Source: Anaerolineae bacterium
GTDB lineage: Bacteria > Chloroflexota > Anaerolineae > Aggregatilineales > UBA2796
Reading direction: 5' to 3'
Length of the DNA stretch: 64,000 bases
Assembly: GCA_019637615.1 (NCBI GenBank)
Contig: JAHBVJ010000036.1
Span: 19,083 to 83,082 of the forward strand
The notes under the pieces are model-generated. The model worked only from the letters and a program-made list of their open reading frames with translations, ran no database searches and had not been told where the DNA came from. The position numbers and the translations under genes are program-made. Positions within the stretch are counted from its first letter, which is position 1. Each line of letters opens with the position of its first letter. Positions 1-8,927 of the stretch are shown here, in pieces.

Positions 1-1360
1 GATACGGGAAGGTCGCCAGCGTACTGTTGGGGAAGCGCGCCTTGGTTTCCTCGCCATAGGCAATCGGCGTCACGGGATCGAACGCGCCGGACAGGATCAG
101 CACGGGCTTGTCGGATTTCACGGGCGCGACATCGGCCTCGTCCAGTTCCGCGCTGCGCCAATTCGCGCAGGTCTGTCGTGCGTCTTCCACCGAACTCTTT
201 TCCGCGCCGAAGTACTTGGTCGGGTCATATTGCTTGATCAGCGCATCCGTGTAAAACGGCACACTCTCCGCACAAATCACGCTGTAGTACAGCCCGACGG
301 AGAAGTCTTTGCTCTGTTCCGCCGAACTCACCAGAATCGTCGCGGCCAGTGAGTAGTTGCCGTTGGCGGCGTTGGTCACGGCTTGCGGCACTGTGCCAAT
401 GTAGCTACTGTTGTAGAACATCTGGCGAAAGGCTTCCAGCAAGCGCGCACGCGTCATCACGACAGGATGTGAGTCGCCCTTCAAACCGGTGCCGGTCGTC
501 GTGGCGGGCTTCTTTTCCAGCGTGTCCAGCGCCTTGACGAACTTATCGCGGAGCTGCGGATACTTTTCGTTGCACACGGTATCCGCTTGGCACAGATCGA
601 AGATGCGGGTCAGCGAGGCTTCGGAATTGCTGGCGATGTCCAGCAAAAAGTTGTTCCACGGCCCTACCACGCTGTCCAGCACCACCGCGTTGACGTGTTC
701 TTCGTGCCGCCGCAGGTAGATCTGCGCCAGCCACGTCCCGTACGAGTTGCCGAACACGTTGATCTTGTCGTAGCCGAGCGCTTCCCGTACCGCGTCCGTG
801 TCATCCGCCATCGTCAGGCTGTTGTAGAAGGCGGGGTCAGTCACCTTGGAGAGTCGCGTCAGGCAAGCACTCAAGCGTTCGCCGCCGATCTTCACATCAT
901 CGGCAGGCGTGCGGTTAGCCTTCAGATCAGCGAGTGAGGTATCCACGATCTCGGTGCATTGCAGTGACGCCGATGTCCCCGTCCCGCGCTGGTCGATCAG
1001 TACCACGTCGTGGTCGGGGAACAACGAGCGATAGCTGGTGTACCACGCGGTGAAGTTGCTGATTGCCGACCCGCCGGGGCCGCCCTCCAGATGGAAGATC
1101 GGTTCGGCTTTGCTGGCGGGGTTCGTCGCCCGCAGGATCGTGAAGTGAATATCGAGTTGTCGTCCATCCGGCTTGCTGCGGTCTTCGGGGACGGGCAGGA
1201 CGCCACAGTCGGCGTCGATCTTCTGCTTTACGTCGCCAAGGCCGATCTCTAGGCTGCACGGCTTCAGCTCGACCGATGCCTGAGCACGGATCGGTGCAGT
1301 CACGTTGATCAGGCTCAGGATCAGTGCCACGCTCAAAGTGAATAAAGTGTATTTACGCAT
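1..1360 (-). CDS. Secreted alpha/beta hydrolase, proline-aminopeptidase/TAP-like (C-terminus beyond window)
   Basis: The reading frame starts at the ATG at 1360 and stays open to the left edge (about 453 codons), so the C-terminus is missing. A hydrophobic N-terminal signal peptide ending near a RAQA motif points to export. An oxyanion-type LEGGPGGS motif, a nucleophile elbow GNSYG (Ser) and an acid loop GAFDPVTP (Asp) are visible in that order. The catalytic His would lie past the edge. This layout matches tripeptidyl/prolyl aminopeptidase-type hydrolases with a TAP C-terminal domain. The likely job is extracytoplasmic removal of N-terminal peptides, but the substrate is not readable from sequence. 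It is divergent from the nucleotidyltransferase at 1476. Confidence 0.85.
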   Translation of the reverse strand, partial: MRKYTLFTLSVALILSLINVTAPIRAQASVELKPCSLEIGLGDVKQKIDADCGVLPVPEDRSKPDGRQLDIHFTILRATNPASKAEPIFHLEGGPGGSAISNFTAWYTSYRSLFPDHDVVLIDQRGTGTSASLQCTEIVDTSLADLKANRTPADDVKIGGERLSACLTRLSKVTDPAFYNSLTMADDTDAVREALGYDKINVFGNSYGTWLAQIYLRRHEEHVNAVVLDSVVGPWNNFLLDIASNSEASLTRIFDLCQADTVCNEKYPQLRDKFVKALDTLEKKPATTTGTGLKGDSHPVVMTRARLLEAFRQMFYNSSYIGTVPQAVTNAANGNYSLAATILVSSAEQSKDFSVGLYYSVICAESVPFYTDALIKQYDPTKYFGAEKSSVEDARQTCANWRSAELDEADVAPVKSDKPVLILSGAFDPVTPIAYGEETKARFPNSTLATFPY

Positions 1361-1475
1361 AGCCTCTCTCGTTGATCTAACAGTACCAGCCTCAACTTTA
1401 GCATAGAATCGGGTGAGAGTTCGCAAAACGGAAGTTTAGCCGGGTTACAGGCATCATCACAGGCAAGGAGTACCG

Positions 1476-2318
1476 ATGTCACTTCTAACCGATTGGCAAG
1501 GGCGTGTGTTGGCGTGGGCAGCCGATCAGCCATCTATCCGCGCGATCCTGCTGGTGGGGTCGCTGGCGCGCCGTGACTCGCCGTCCGACGCCTTCTCTGA
1601 CCTCGATCTCGTGCTATACACGGTCGATCCTGAGCAGTACGCCGACTCGGCATGGCTTTCCACGCTTGGCAGCGTATTGATCGGCGTCATGGAGCGTTGG
1701 GACAACGGCACGCCGGAGCATCTCGTCTTCTTCGCGGATGGCACCAAGATCGATTTCGCCTTTCCGCCCTTTTCGGAGCTGCAAGACGAGGTGGCGCGGG
1801 GCTACCTGCGCGGAGTCTATCGGCGCGGCTATCAAGTGCTGCTCGATAAAGACGGCCTCGCGGGGCAGTTGCAGCCCTGCCCATACCATCCAGCGCCAGT
1901 CGAGCCACCCACTCAAGCCGAGTTTCTAGAGACGGTCAACGGCTTCTGGTTCTGGGCGCTCCGCACCATGCAAGCCATTCAGCGTAATGAACGTTGGGTG
2001 ACTTACTACCGCGACGGCAAGCTGAAGAATTATCTGCTGCGTATGCTGGAATGGGAAGCGCGGCAGCGCGGGCAGGATACATGGCATGGCGGGCGCTTCA
2101 TCCAGCACTGGGCAGGTGACGACACACTGACCGCGCTGGAGCAAGCCTTCGCGCACTTTTCAGCGGACGATATGCGTCGGGCGCTGGAAGCCACGCTTGT
2201 GCTGTTTGAGCGCCTCTCAGCGCAGGTCGCGGATGGCTACCATTTCTCATATCCGGCGCAAACCGTAGCGAACGTTCGCCAGCATCTTCACACGCTGACT
2301 CAGCAAAATCGAGGGTAA
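1476..2318 (+). CDS. Aminoglycoside 6-adenylyltransferase-like nucleotidyltransferase
   Basis: A 280-residue protein with the nucleotidyltransferase signature near residues 24-47: LLVGSLARRD followed by SDLDLVLYT, giving the GS and paired-Asp metal ligands. The middle segment GYQVLLDKDG and the long helical C-terminal half resemble the AadK/AadE streptomycin adenylyltransferase family. The family transfers AMP from ATP to aminoglycosides, but many chromosomal members have no proven drug substrate, so resistance is not claimed. An AAGGAG ribosome site lies just upstream of the ATG. The HIT gene begins one base after the stop (TAATATG), so the two are almost certainly co-translated. Confidence 0.8.
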   Translation: MSLLTDWQGRVLAWAADQPSIRAILLVGSLARRDSPSDAFSDLDLVLYTVDPEQYADSAWLSTLGSVLIGVMERWDNGTPEHLVFFADGTKIDFAFPPFSELQDEVARGYLRGVYRRGYQVLLDKDGLAGQLQPCPYHPAPVEPPTQAEFLETVNGFWFWALRTMQAIQRNERWVTYYRDGKLKNYLLRMLEWEARQRGQDTWHGGRFIQHWAGDDTLTALEQAFAHFSADDMRRALEATLVLFERLSAQVADGYHFSYPAQTVANVRQHLHTLTQQNRG

Positions 2319-2319
2319 T

Positions 2320-2754
2320 ATGCCAGATGAATGCAGCCTATGTCATCCTGACCTCGCGCCCAAACTCATGACGAGCGAGGCTTGGATGCTGATCCTCAAT
2401 CATAACCAGAATTTGTTGGGGAAGTGCTTTCTAGCGCTCAACCGTCACCTAGAAGCCGTGACCGCGCTGACTACCGAGGAATGGCTCGATCTACAGGTGC
2501 ATCTGCGCCGCGCAACAGACATGTTGATCAGCGCCTTTCAGCCTGATCACTTCAACTACGCTTTCCTGCAAAATCAGGATCGCCATGTCCATCTGCACAT
2601 CATGCCGCGTTACGCCGCGCCGCGCACTTTTGGCGGCAGCACCTTCATCGATCCCGATTATCCGTCGCACTATGCCGTGCCCGCCCCCGTCCACCGTCTA
2701 CCAACGGGACAGTTCGCGGCTCTCGCGGGGTATTTGCAGCAGCGGCTTCAATGA
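2320..2754 (+). CDS. HIT family nucleotide hydrolase/transferase
   Basis: A 144-residue protein with the histidine triad HVHLHIMP at residues 89-96 (His89, His91, His93). That is the active site of HIT enzymes, which hydrolyse or transfer nucleotides from NMP-X or dinucleoside polyphosphate substrates. Its start lies one base after the adenylyltransferase-like gene. The pairing of an adenylyl transferase with an enzyme family that acts on adenylylated compounds is suggestive but not proof of a joint function. A second, more distant HIT protein lies at 13793-14287. Confidence 0.85.
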   Translation: MPDECSLCHPDLAPKLMTSEAWMLILNHNQNLLGKCFLALNRHLEAVTALTTEEWLDLQVHLRRATDMLISAFQPDHFNYAFLQNQDRHVHLHIMPRYAAPRTFGGSTFIDPDYPSHYAVPAPVHRLPTGQFAALAGYLQQRLQ

Positions 2755-2778
2755 AACTGACTCAACGGCGCTGAGTGC

Positions 2779-3939
2779 TTACGAATCGGTGTCCGTTGGT
2801 GACGCTGACGGTTTGGCAAACAGCCGGATCAGCTCTTCGCCGTACTGGTTGCGCTTCCACGGGCCAAGACCGGGCACGCGTTCCAGCTCTTTGAGCGTCC
2901 GCGCGGGCGATTTGGCGAGGGCATACAGCGCCTCTTTGGGAATGATGACATCGGACTCGACACCGCGCTCCAAGGCACGCGCCTTGCGCCACTTATGCAG
3001 GACATCATAGCGTGCTGCGGCTTGTGGATCGAGGCGCGGGGCGCTGTCGGGGCGCTTGGGATACCGTGCCGTCAACCCGCGCTGGATAGCCTCAAAAAGC
3101 TGGTTGCTATAGCGTTCAGCCACGCGGGCGCTCAGGCCGGGAATGTCGTACAAATCTGGGGCGGTTTCTGGGTTCGCGCGGACGATGTTGATCAATGCTT
3201 CGTCGCTCATCACCTTGAAGGGAGGCCAGTTGCGTTTCTGCGCGATGTCGTTACGCAGCAAGTACAGTTCACGTAATACGGCAAGTTGGCGCAGCGAGAA
3301 GTCGCGGGCGTTGTTGAGCCGCCAGAAGCCATCCGGATCGAAGGTGTACGAGGCGGGCTGCAAGGCGCATAATCCGGCGAACACCTCGCTGGCTTCTTCG
3401 AGGCGGTCGTGCTCCGCCATCAAGTTAAGCAAGATGTCACGCAGCGCGGGCAAATAATGGGTATCGTGCTGCGCATAGCGGAGCTGGTCAGGCGGGATCG
3501 GGCGCTGTGACCAATCTGCACGCTGATAGCGCTTATCGACCTGCACGCTGAAGAATTCTTCTAACAGGTTGCCTAGCCCGATCTGCTTGCGGCCTAAGAT
3601 ACGCGCGGAAATCATCGTATCGAAGAGGTTGGCAAACTCGAACTGGTAGTCCCGCTTCAAGCACATCACATCGTATTCCGCCGCATGGAAAACTTTCTCG
3701 ATGGCGGGATTGGCGAAGACGTCACGAAGGGCACTCAGGTCTTTGATAGCAAGCGGATCGATCACGAAGTCTTTGCTGCGGGTTGAAATCTGGAGCAGAC
3801 AGACTTGCTCACGGTAAGCATACAAGCTGTTCGACTCGGTATCGACGGCAATCAGCGGTTCAATTTCTAGCAAGCGCACAAGCTGATCAAGATCAGCAGG
3901 TTTAGCGACAATCGTTGGCGGCTTAAGTTCAACAGACAT
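2779..3939 (-). CDS. rnd: Ribonuclease D (3'-5' exoribonuclease)
   Basis: A 386-residue protein with a DEDD-type exonuclease core. AVDTESNSLY carries the first Asp and Glu, HAAEYDVMCLKRDY the second Asp, and YAQHDTHYL the final Tyr/Asp. Two HRDC-like helical domains follow, the last ending in VPGLGPWKRNQYGEEL. This is the RNase D layout (exonuclease, HRDC, HRDC). It is expected to trim tRNA and other stable RNA 3' ends in the cytoplasm. It converges on the HIT gene with 24 bases between stop codons. The length is normal for the family. Confidence 0.93.
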   Translation of the reverse strand: MSVELKPPTIVAKPADLDQLVRLLEIEPLIAVDTESNSLYAYREQVCLLQISTRSKDFVIDPLAIKDLSALRDVFANPAIEKVFHAAEYDVMCLKRDYQFEFANLFDTMISARILGRKQIGLGNLLEEFFSVQVDKRYQRADWSQRPIPPDQLRYAQHDTHYLPALRDILLNLMAEHDRLEEASEVFAGLCALQPASYTFDPDGFWRLNNARDFSLRQLAVLRELYLLRNDIAQKRNWPPFKVMSDEALINIVRANPETAPDLYDIPGLSARVAERYSNQLFEAIQRGLTARYPKRPDSAPRLDPQAAARYDVLHKWRKARALERGVESDVIIPKEALYALAKSPARTLKELERVPGLGPWKRNQYGEELIRLFAKPSASPTDTDS

Positions 3940-4084
3940 AAGGTGTGGCGATATGGTGTATGACAGAGTTGCCCATTATTTCAGAAAAATGCGGGTAAGG
4001 CAAGGCTGATATTCAGTCTTTCTCATTTTCCCGCTCCGACGCCCCGCATTGTGTGAAGCGCCAATACATCACGACACCCCCCTA

Positions 4085-4093
4085 TGTTATAAT
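4085..4093 (+). promoter_or_regulatory. Extended -10 promoter for the SerB-like gene
   Basis: TGTTATAAT is a perfect extended -10 element. No good -35 is visible at 17 bp. A transcript starting near 4100 would give about 47 nt of leader before the chosen GTG start at 4147, and would leave the upstream in-frame TTG at 4105 with almost no leader. Confidence 0.6.
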
Positions 4094-4146
4094 TCTCACT
4101 GGGGTTGACTCTGTTTGAACATCTTACATTTGTTAAGGATTTCATT

Positions 4147-5022
4147 GTGGCGCTTACCACCCGTTGGACAAGCTTCGACTTGATTTTCTTCGATTGCGAC
4201 AGCACCCTTTCTTCCATCGAAGGAGTAGATGAACTAGCACGGCTGAAGGGCAAAGAATGGCGGGTGAGTCTGCTCACCCAGAAAGCCATGAACGGCGACC
4301 TCGATCTGCGCGATGTGTACGGCAAGCGGTTGAAGGCCATCAATCCGACGCGCGGACAGCTCGCCGCCATCGAGCAGATGTACTGGGATTGCCTTGTGCC
4401 CGACGCGGTTGAAGTGATCGCCGCGTTGCACATGCTCGGCAAGCAAGTCTTCATCATCAGCGGCGGTTTAGCCGCGCCGGTGCGGGGCTTCGGCAGCAAG
4501 TTAGGCGTGCCTGCCGAGCGCATCCGTGCCGTCGAACTCGAATTCAACGAGCTGTCCGGCGAATGGTGGAAGTATTACGATCAGACCGCGCAGACAACCG
4601 CCAAATTTCTCGATTTTGAGGACAGCCCGCTGACCATCTCCGCTGGCAAACCCCAGATCGTGACCGAATTGGCGAACGGCGCATGGGGACGCAAATTGTT
4701 CATCGGGGATGGCATGAGCGACCTGCATACCAAGGGCGTTGTCGATCTATTCGTTGGTTTCGGCGGGGTCGTCCGGCGCGAAAAAGTCGAACGCGGGTCG
4801 GATGTCTTCCTTGCCGCCAACAGCCTCGCGCCCATCCTCCCGATCGCGGCGGGGGAAGTCGGGCTTGCCAAGTTAGCCGATAGTCCATTTGCGGCGGTCT
4901 TGCAACGCGGACTCGATATGTGCTACGACCCTGACAGCGTACTATTCCATAACGCCGCTTTGGGGGAAACGTTCGTCAACTCGTTCAATCCGTTTCACGA
5001 TGCGCTGAAGCCGCAATCGTAA
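4147..5022 (+). CDS. serB: HAD phosphatase, phosphoserine phosphatase-like
   Basis: HAD superfamily motif I is FFDCDSTLSSIEG (nucleophile Asp16, acid Asp18 from the chosen start), matching the SerB DxDST signature. ISGGL supplies the motif II Ser, and IGDGMSDL carries the motif IV aspartates. The expected reaction is hydrolysis of O-phosphoserine to serine, the last step of serine synthesis; a related phosphomonoester is possible. I chose the GTG at 4147 because an AAGGA site lies about 8 bases upstream. An in-frame TTG at 4105 would add 14 residues. The protein is 291 residues, somewhat longer than minimal SerB enzymes. Confidence 0.8.
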   Translation: MALTTRWTSFDLIFFDCDSTLSSIEGVDELARLKGKEWRVSLLTQKAMNGDLDLRDVYGKRLKAINPTRGQLAAIEQMYWDCLVPDAVEVIAALHMLGKQVFIISGGLAAPVRGFGSKLGVPAERIRAVELEFNELSGEWWKYYDQTAQTTAKFLDFEDSPLTISAGKPQIVTELANGAWGRKLFIGDGMSDLHTKGVVDLFVGFGGVVRREKVERGSDVFLAANSLAPILPIAAGEVGLAKLADSPFAAVLQRGLDMCYDPDSVLFHNAALGETFVNSFNPFHDALKPQS

Positions 5023-5085
5023 GGGAACGCAAGGGCGAGCGACAACGCCCGCCCTACATGTGTCGTGGTGTGTCGTGAAGTTTCG

Positions 5086-6882
5086 CTATCCGGTCACGGG
5101 CACGTTCGAGAGCACCCCTGAGATGATCTGTACGTACGGGCTGTAGACCCACCCCGTCACGCCACCGAAGCGGATTTGTAACCACGAATTATCAGCAGTG
5201 CGCCCGATCACATCCGCGACCACACCCCAGCCGAGGTTGCCGAGCAGCGCGTACTGAGCACCGGGGCCGCTGCGCAAGCGTACCGTGGTCAGCGTGCGGA
5301 TGCGGACGCCCGTCGTATCACCCGGATTGGGACCAGTCGAACCGCCTTGCACAGGCAGCGATTGTACATTCCCCTGCGTAATCTGAATGTACGAGCGATT
5401 CACCCATCCGACGAGATTACCGGGGCCGATCACGCGCACCCATGATGCGTCGATATTGCGGGCAGTAAGTGACAACACGTTGCCGCGTACCACCTTGTCA
5501 ATGATGCTGTAGGTCGTGCCGGGGCCAGTCCGCACATTGAGTACCGACGCATACTGCACGACTGCCGTCACGCCCGTCGGTACGGGCGGTTGACCGGAAT
5601 TGTAATACTGCGGCGGGTTTTGGCTGTCGGGCGGTTCCCACGTCAGGTTGACCAGCGCTTGCCCCGTCGCTTGGAAGTATTCTAAGCGGAAGGTATGGCA
5701 GCCAGCAGTGAGGTCAACGGGCTGGCGGACGGTAGTGGCGCTTTGCAGCACCCAGCGATCCACGATCAGTGTCGAGTCGATGTAGAAGCGCACGCCGTCA
5801 TCCGCCGTCAGATAGAAGATGTATGGACGACCGGGTACGCAGACCTGACGCGTCCAGCGCACGGAGAAGTTTTCGCGCGGGAAGCCGTTAGCGGGTGCAC
5901 TGCTGTTCCAATTAGCGTTGATGCCGCTAGAACCATCCAGCCGCACAAAGGTTGGCACGCCCGCCAGATAGGGATTGGTGAAATATTCACCATACCACTG
6001 CGTCAGGTTGCCGCCGGGTGGCCCGACGGCGGGTTCATAGGTCAGGCGTACCGAGGCTTGGTTAACGCGGTCGTAATATTCGACGCGCAGAGTGTGCAAG
6101 CCCGCCACCAACTGCACATCGATGGTGTAGGCCGTCAGCGGCTGATCCTGCCACTTGTTGATCACCAAGATGTCATCGATGTAGAGCCGGATACCATCAT
6201 CGCCCGCCAACGTGAAGCGGTAGGTACCCACGTTGAATGGCTGCGTGATCGTCCAGCGTGCGCTGAAGTTATCCGGCGCGACAACGGGATCGGGCGAGCC
6301 GTAGCCCCAGAAGTAATTGATGCCGCCTTCGTAGCGCGTCAGGACGGGCGACCCCGCTAAGTTGGGGTTGTTGTAGTACTGCGCCGTCCATGACGAGGTC
6401 GGGGTGAGTTCCGACGCCCACGAGACCGCGATGCTGGCATCACCGACGCCCTGATAGTAATCGACCTGAAGCGCGTGATTGCCGGACGAGACCTGCACAA
6501 CACGCGTATAAGTCGTCGGGGCTTGGTCGCGCCACGCATCGAGGACGAGCTGCCCATCGATGTACAGACGCACGCCATCATCGGCAGTCACAGTGAAGCG
6601 GTAGGTGCCCGCGTTAAGGTACTGCACCGACACCCAACGCGCCGACCAGAACTGCGAACCGATGCCGGGGCCGGGTGAGTTTGGCCCCCAATTGAAGACA
6701 ACCGCCTGATCGATGCGCAGGAAAACAGCGTTGCCTTGAAGGTCTTTGTTGGCGAAATAGGCTCCCGTCCAGTTGCTACCTGTATCAGCTTTGGCGGTAG
6801 GCAGCGTACCGGGCACGAACGGCGTTATAAGTAAGGCAAGGCATAGGATGACCAGCATAGGACGGCAGAAGCGGCACAACAT
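5086..6882 (-). CDS. Secreted protein with three PA14-type and two SH3-type domains
   Basis: A signal peptide (hydrophobic stretch after MLCRFCRP) is followed by three copies of a PA14-like domain. The recurring marks are W-x-A-x-Y-F/Y-N near each start, then TADDGVRLYIDG, AGDDGIRLYIDD and TADDGVRFYIDS. Two bacterial SH3 repeats follow (LNVRTGPGTTYSIID and VRLRSGPGAQYALLG). PA14 domains usually bind carbohydrate and SH3b domains bind peptidoglycan or cell wall, so a surface glycan-binding role is inferred. No catalytic domain is visible. The ATG at 6882 has an AAGGAG site; a TTG 45 bases upstream lacks one. Confidence 0.85.
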   Translation of the reverse strand: MLCRFCRPMLVILCLALLITPFVPGTLPTAKADTGSNWTGAYFANKDLQGNAVFLRIDQAVVFNWGPNSPGPGIGSQFWSARWVSVQYLNAGTYRFTVTADDGVRLYIDGQLVLDAWRDQAPTTYTRVVQVSSGNHALQVDYYQGVGDASIAVSWASELTPTSSWTAQYYNNPNLAGSPVLTRYEGGINYFWGYGSPDPVVAPDNFSARWTITQPFNVGTYRFTLAGDDGIRLYIDDILVINKWQDQPLTAYTIDVQLVAGLHTLRVEYYDRVNQASVRLTYEPAVGPPGGNLTQWYGEYFTNPYLAGVPTFVRLDGSSGINANWNSSAPANGFPRENFSVRWTRQVCVPGRPYIFYLTADDGVRFYIDSTLIVDRWVLQSATTVRQPVDLTAGCHTFRLEYFQATGQALVNLTWEPPDSQNPPQYYNSGQPPVPTGVTAVVQYASVLNVRTGPGTTYSIIDKVVRGNVLSLTARNIDASWVRVIGPGNLVGWVNRSYIQITQGNVQSLPVQGGSTGPNPGDTTGVRIRTLTTVRLRSGPGAQYALLGNLGWGVVADVIGRTADNSWLQIRFGGVTGWVYSPYVQIISGVLSNVPVTG

Positions 6883-7224
6883 GAACGACTCCTTCGTGTC
6901 TTCAGTACCCTCGCTGATTGCGCTCAACCAGCCTACTTACTCGTAACATCAAAACATGGGGAGGGCCTATCGCCAGTCTGAACGCCGTCAGCCGCCCTAC
7001 CCAAGCGGGACTCTCATCGGTACACATCACCAAACTGGCGCTTGTGTTCCACGCTGAGAGACCCTGTGCTTGTTATTCTAACCACATTTTCAGATCGCGC
7101 ATGTAGATGCTGCCAGAGTCGGGAAGACGATGGCTAACGGTAGGGACGAAGGCAGTGCTTAGTGCTTAGTCCTGAGTGCTTAGTAAAGACAAAAGAGTCA
7201 CCGAAGCACTGTGATGGAACGCTG
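6883..7224. other. Intergenic stretch with a heptamer repeat
   Basis: No gene is supported here. It separates the start of the PA14 gene from the stop of the nucleotidyltransferase at 7225. The only recognisable structure is the heptamer array at 7154-7190. Confidence 0.7.
7154..7190 (+). repeat. Heptamer repeat array (copy 1)
   Basis: Four 7-bp units AGTGCTT, AGTGCTT, AGTCCTG, AGTGCTT are followed by AGTAAAGAC. The same units and the AGTAAAGAC tail recur at 63373-63486, and related arrays occur at 11739, 39116, 41370 and 51344. Confidence 0.85.
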
Positions 7225-8067
7225 TTAGCGCAGGCGATTGATCAAGTAGCGCTGCTTGGTCTGGCTGATGTCCACCTGCGGCATGTGCTGCTCGACCAGC
7301 GCCATCACTTCGAGCGTCAGATTGTGCAGCTCGGTGGCGGCGTCATCCAGCGGCGCGCGGAACAGCCCTTCAAGGCGCTCCGGAAAGCGCTCCGGCTTGA
7401 TGTGCATAGCCTTGAGTGTGCTGGCGATGCCTTTCCATTTGCCGGGATGATAGAGGTTGTTGAGACCACACAGCACCGCCACTAGATTTTGCGAGGCATT
7501 CAGGCACAACTCGATCATCCACAGACGTTCATCGCGATCCACACCCATGCGCTTGACGACCCAGCGCGGGTAAAAGCGCAGATATGTGTTGACCATCGCT
7601 TCGCCCAAGGCGGTTGGGTAATGGCTGAGGCGTTCCTTCCAGCCCGCCGCCCATGCCTCGCCATGCAGCACGATGGACTTGAGCACGCCGCCCGCGATCA
7701 ACTGGTTGATCAGGGTGGTATCGGCTTTTTCGAGTACGCCCGTGAGGATTTCCTCGATCTCCGACAGCGGGTTGAAGCCGAGATCGACACGGACATCATC
7801 GATATATTCGTAGATCGCGAAGCCTTCCGCCGCCGTGCCGTTGTGGACGCCGCCGCCTGTCGCTTTGGCTGCGTCACAAACTTGCTGAAAGGCTTCCTCC
7901 GTGAGCGGCGTTTCGTAATACAGGATGATGTCAATATCCGAGGTATCGTCGGTTTTGTCTTCCGCCACCGACCCCGTGATGATGATGGCCTTGAAGTTCG
8001 GATCAGCGGTGTAGGGTTGGATGCGCCGCTTGGCAATGGCGATGCGCTGCTCGGTATATTGGTTCAT
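7225..8067 (-). CDS. Nucleotidyltransferase-fold protein, adenylyltransferase-like
   Basis: A 280-residue protein. The nucleotidyltransferase signature IITGSVAEDKTDDTSDIDIILYY near the N-terminus has the GS motif and a D-x-D metal pair. The helical C-terminal half carries FYPRWVVKRMGVDRDERLW. It belongs to the same broad fold as the protein at 1476 but the two share little beyond the active site. The substrate is unknown; aminoglycoside, protein or nucleotide are all possible. The ATG at 8067 is preferred because GGAGG lies 8 bases upstream; the TTG 15 bases earlier overlaps that site. Confidence 0.75.
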   Translation of the reverse strand: MNQYTEQRIAIAKRRIQPYTADPNFKAIIITGSVAEDKTDDTSDIDIILYYETPLTEEAFQQVCDAAKATGGGVHNGTAAEGFAIYEYIDDVRVDLGFNPLSEIEEILTGVLEKADTTLINQLIAGGVLKSIVLHGEAWAAGWKERLSHYPTALGEAMVNTYLRFYPRWVVKRMGVDRDERLWMIELCLNASQNLVAVLCGLNNLYHPGKWKGIASTLKAMHIKPERFPERLEGLFRAPLDDAATELHNLTLEVMALVEQHMPQVDISQTKQRYLINRLR

Positions 8068-8204
8068 CTTGTAATCCTCCAATTGATCAATTAACCAAAT
8101 CCATTATACTCTTTGGCGCTAAGAAGTGTACCCTGTCCGCACACGGCGCGATAAACTAAATGGCAGATATATTTATTAGCAGCCCTTACAGGAGGGAACC
8201 TATT

Positions 8205-8927
8205 ATGAGTGATCGTTTGCTTCGCGAGAGCATCGCTGAGTTCATCGGCACCTTCATGCTCGTGCTGGTTGGCGCGGGCGCAGTCACGGTGATGGGTCAG
8301 CAAGCCACCAAAGTCGCGGCGGATGTGGTGGTGGCGGCGCTGGCACACGGCCTGATCCTCGTGGCTGTCATCGCGACGTTCGGGCACATTTCCGGTGCGC
8401 ACGTCAACCCGGCGGTCACACTCGGCTTGCTCATCGGCGGCAAAGTCTCGGTCAACAAAGCCATTTTCTACTGGATCGCGCAGATTCTGGGCGGCATTGC
8501 GGCGGGCTTCGTGCTGCGTTACCTGTTCGAAAACGCCGTCACGCTGGGCAATACCGTGCCTAGCTCCGCCGACATCCACAGCGGCAAGATCATCATTCTG
8601 GAAGCGCTCGGCACGTTCTTCCTCGTCAGTACGGTGTTTCAGGCGGCGGCTTATGGCAAAGCGGGCAACGTGGCGATACTCGCGATCCCGTTCACGCTGG
8701 CGGCGGGCATCCTGTTCGCTGGCCCGCTGACGGGCGGATCGTTCAACGTGGCGCGGACGCTTGGCCCTGCCATCGCAACGGGCAATTACACCGAAGTCGC
8801 GTCGTACCTCGTCGGCATCCTCGGCGGCGGCGCACTGGCGGGCGTCTTGCACAGCTCGTATTTCAGCAGCGAGGAGCCAAGCGCTACCTCCACTACTCAT
8901 CAACCACCCACCAAGAGAAGAAAGTGA
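8205..8927 (+). CDS. Aquaporin/MIP-family channel with NPA and NVA boxes
   Basis: A 240-residue protein with six predicted membrane helices and two half-helix loops. The first loop has HVNPAVT (NPA at 68-70). The second reads GGSFNVARTLGPA, so the second box is NVA (181-183) with the conserved Arg184 of the selectivity filter kept. MIP proteins pass water, glycerol or other small neutral solutes; the ArR residues do not settle which. A strong GGAGG site sets the ATG at 8205. The TGA stop coincides with the right end of the adjoining transposon, so the hydrophilic tail may have been trimmed or replaced by the insertion. Confidence 0.9.
   Translation: MSDRLLRESIAEFIGTFMLVLVGAGAVTVMGQQATKVAADVVVAALAHGLILVAVIATFGHISGAHVNPAVTLGLLIGGKVSVNKAIFYWIAQILGGIAAGFVLRYLFENAVTLGNTVPSSADIHSGKIIILEALGTFFLVSTVFQAAAYGKAGNVAILAIPFTLAAGILFAGPLTGGSFNVARTLGPAIATGNYTEVASYLVGILGGGALAGVLHSSYFSSEEPSATSTTHQPPTKRRK

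Noticed and set aside
8091..8903. A 270-residue minus-strand frame over the aquaporin
   Set aside because: Antisense shadow of a clear MIP protein, with no signature of its own.
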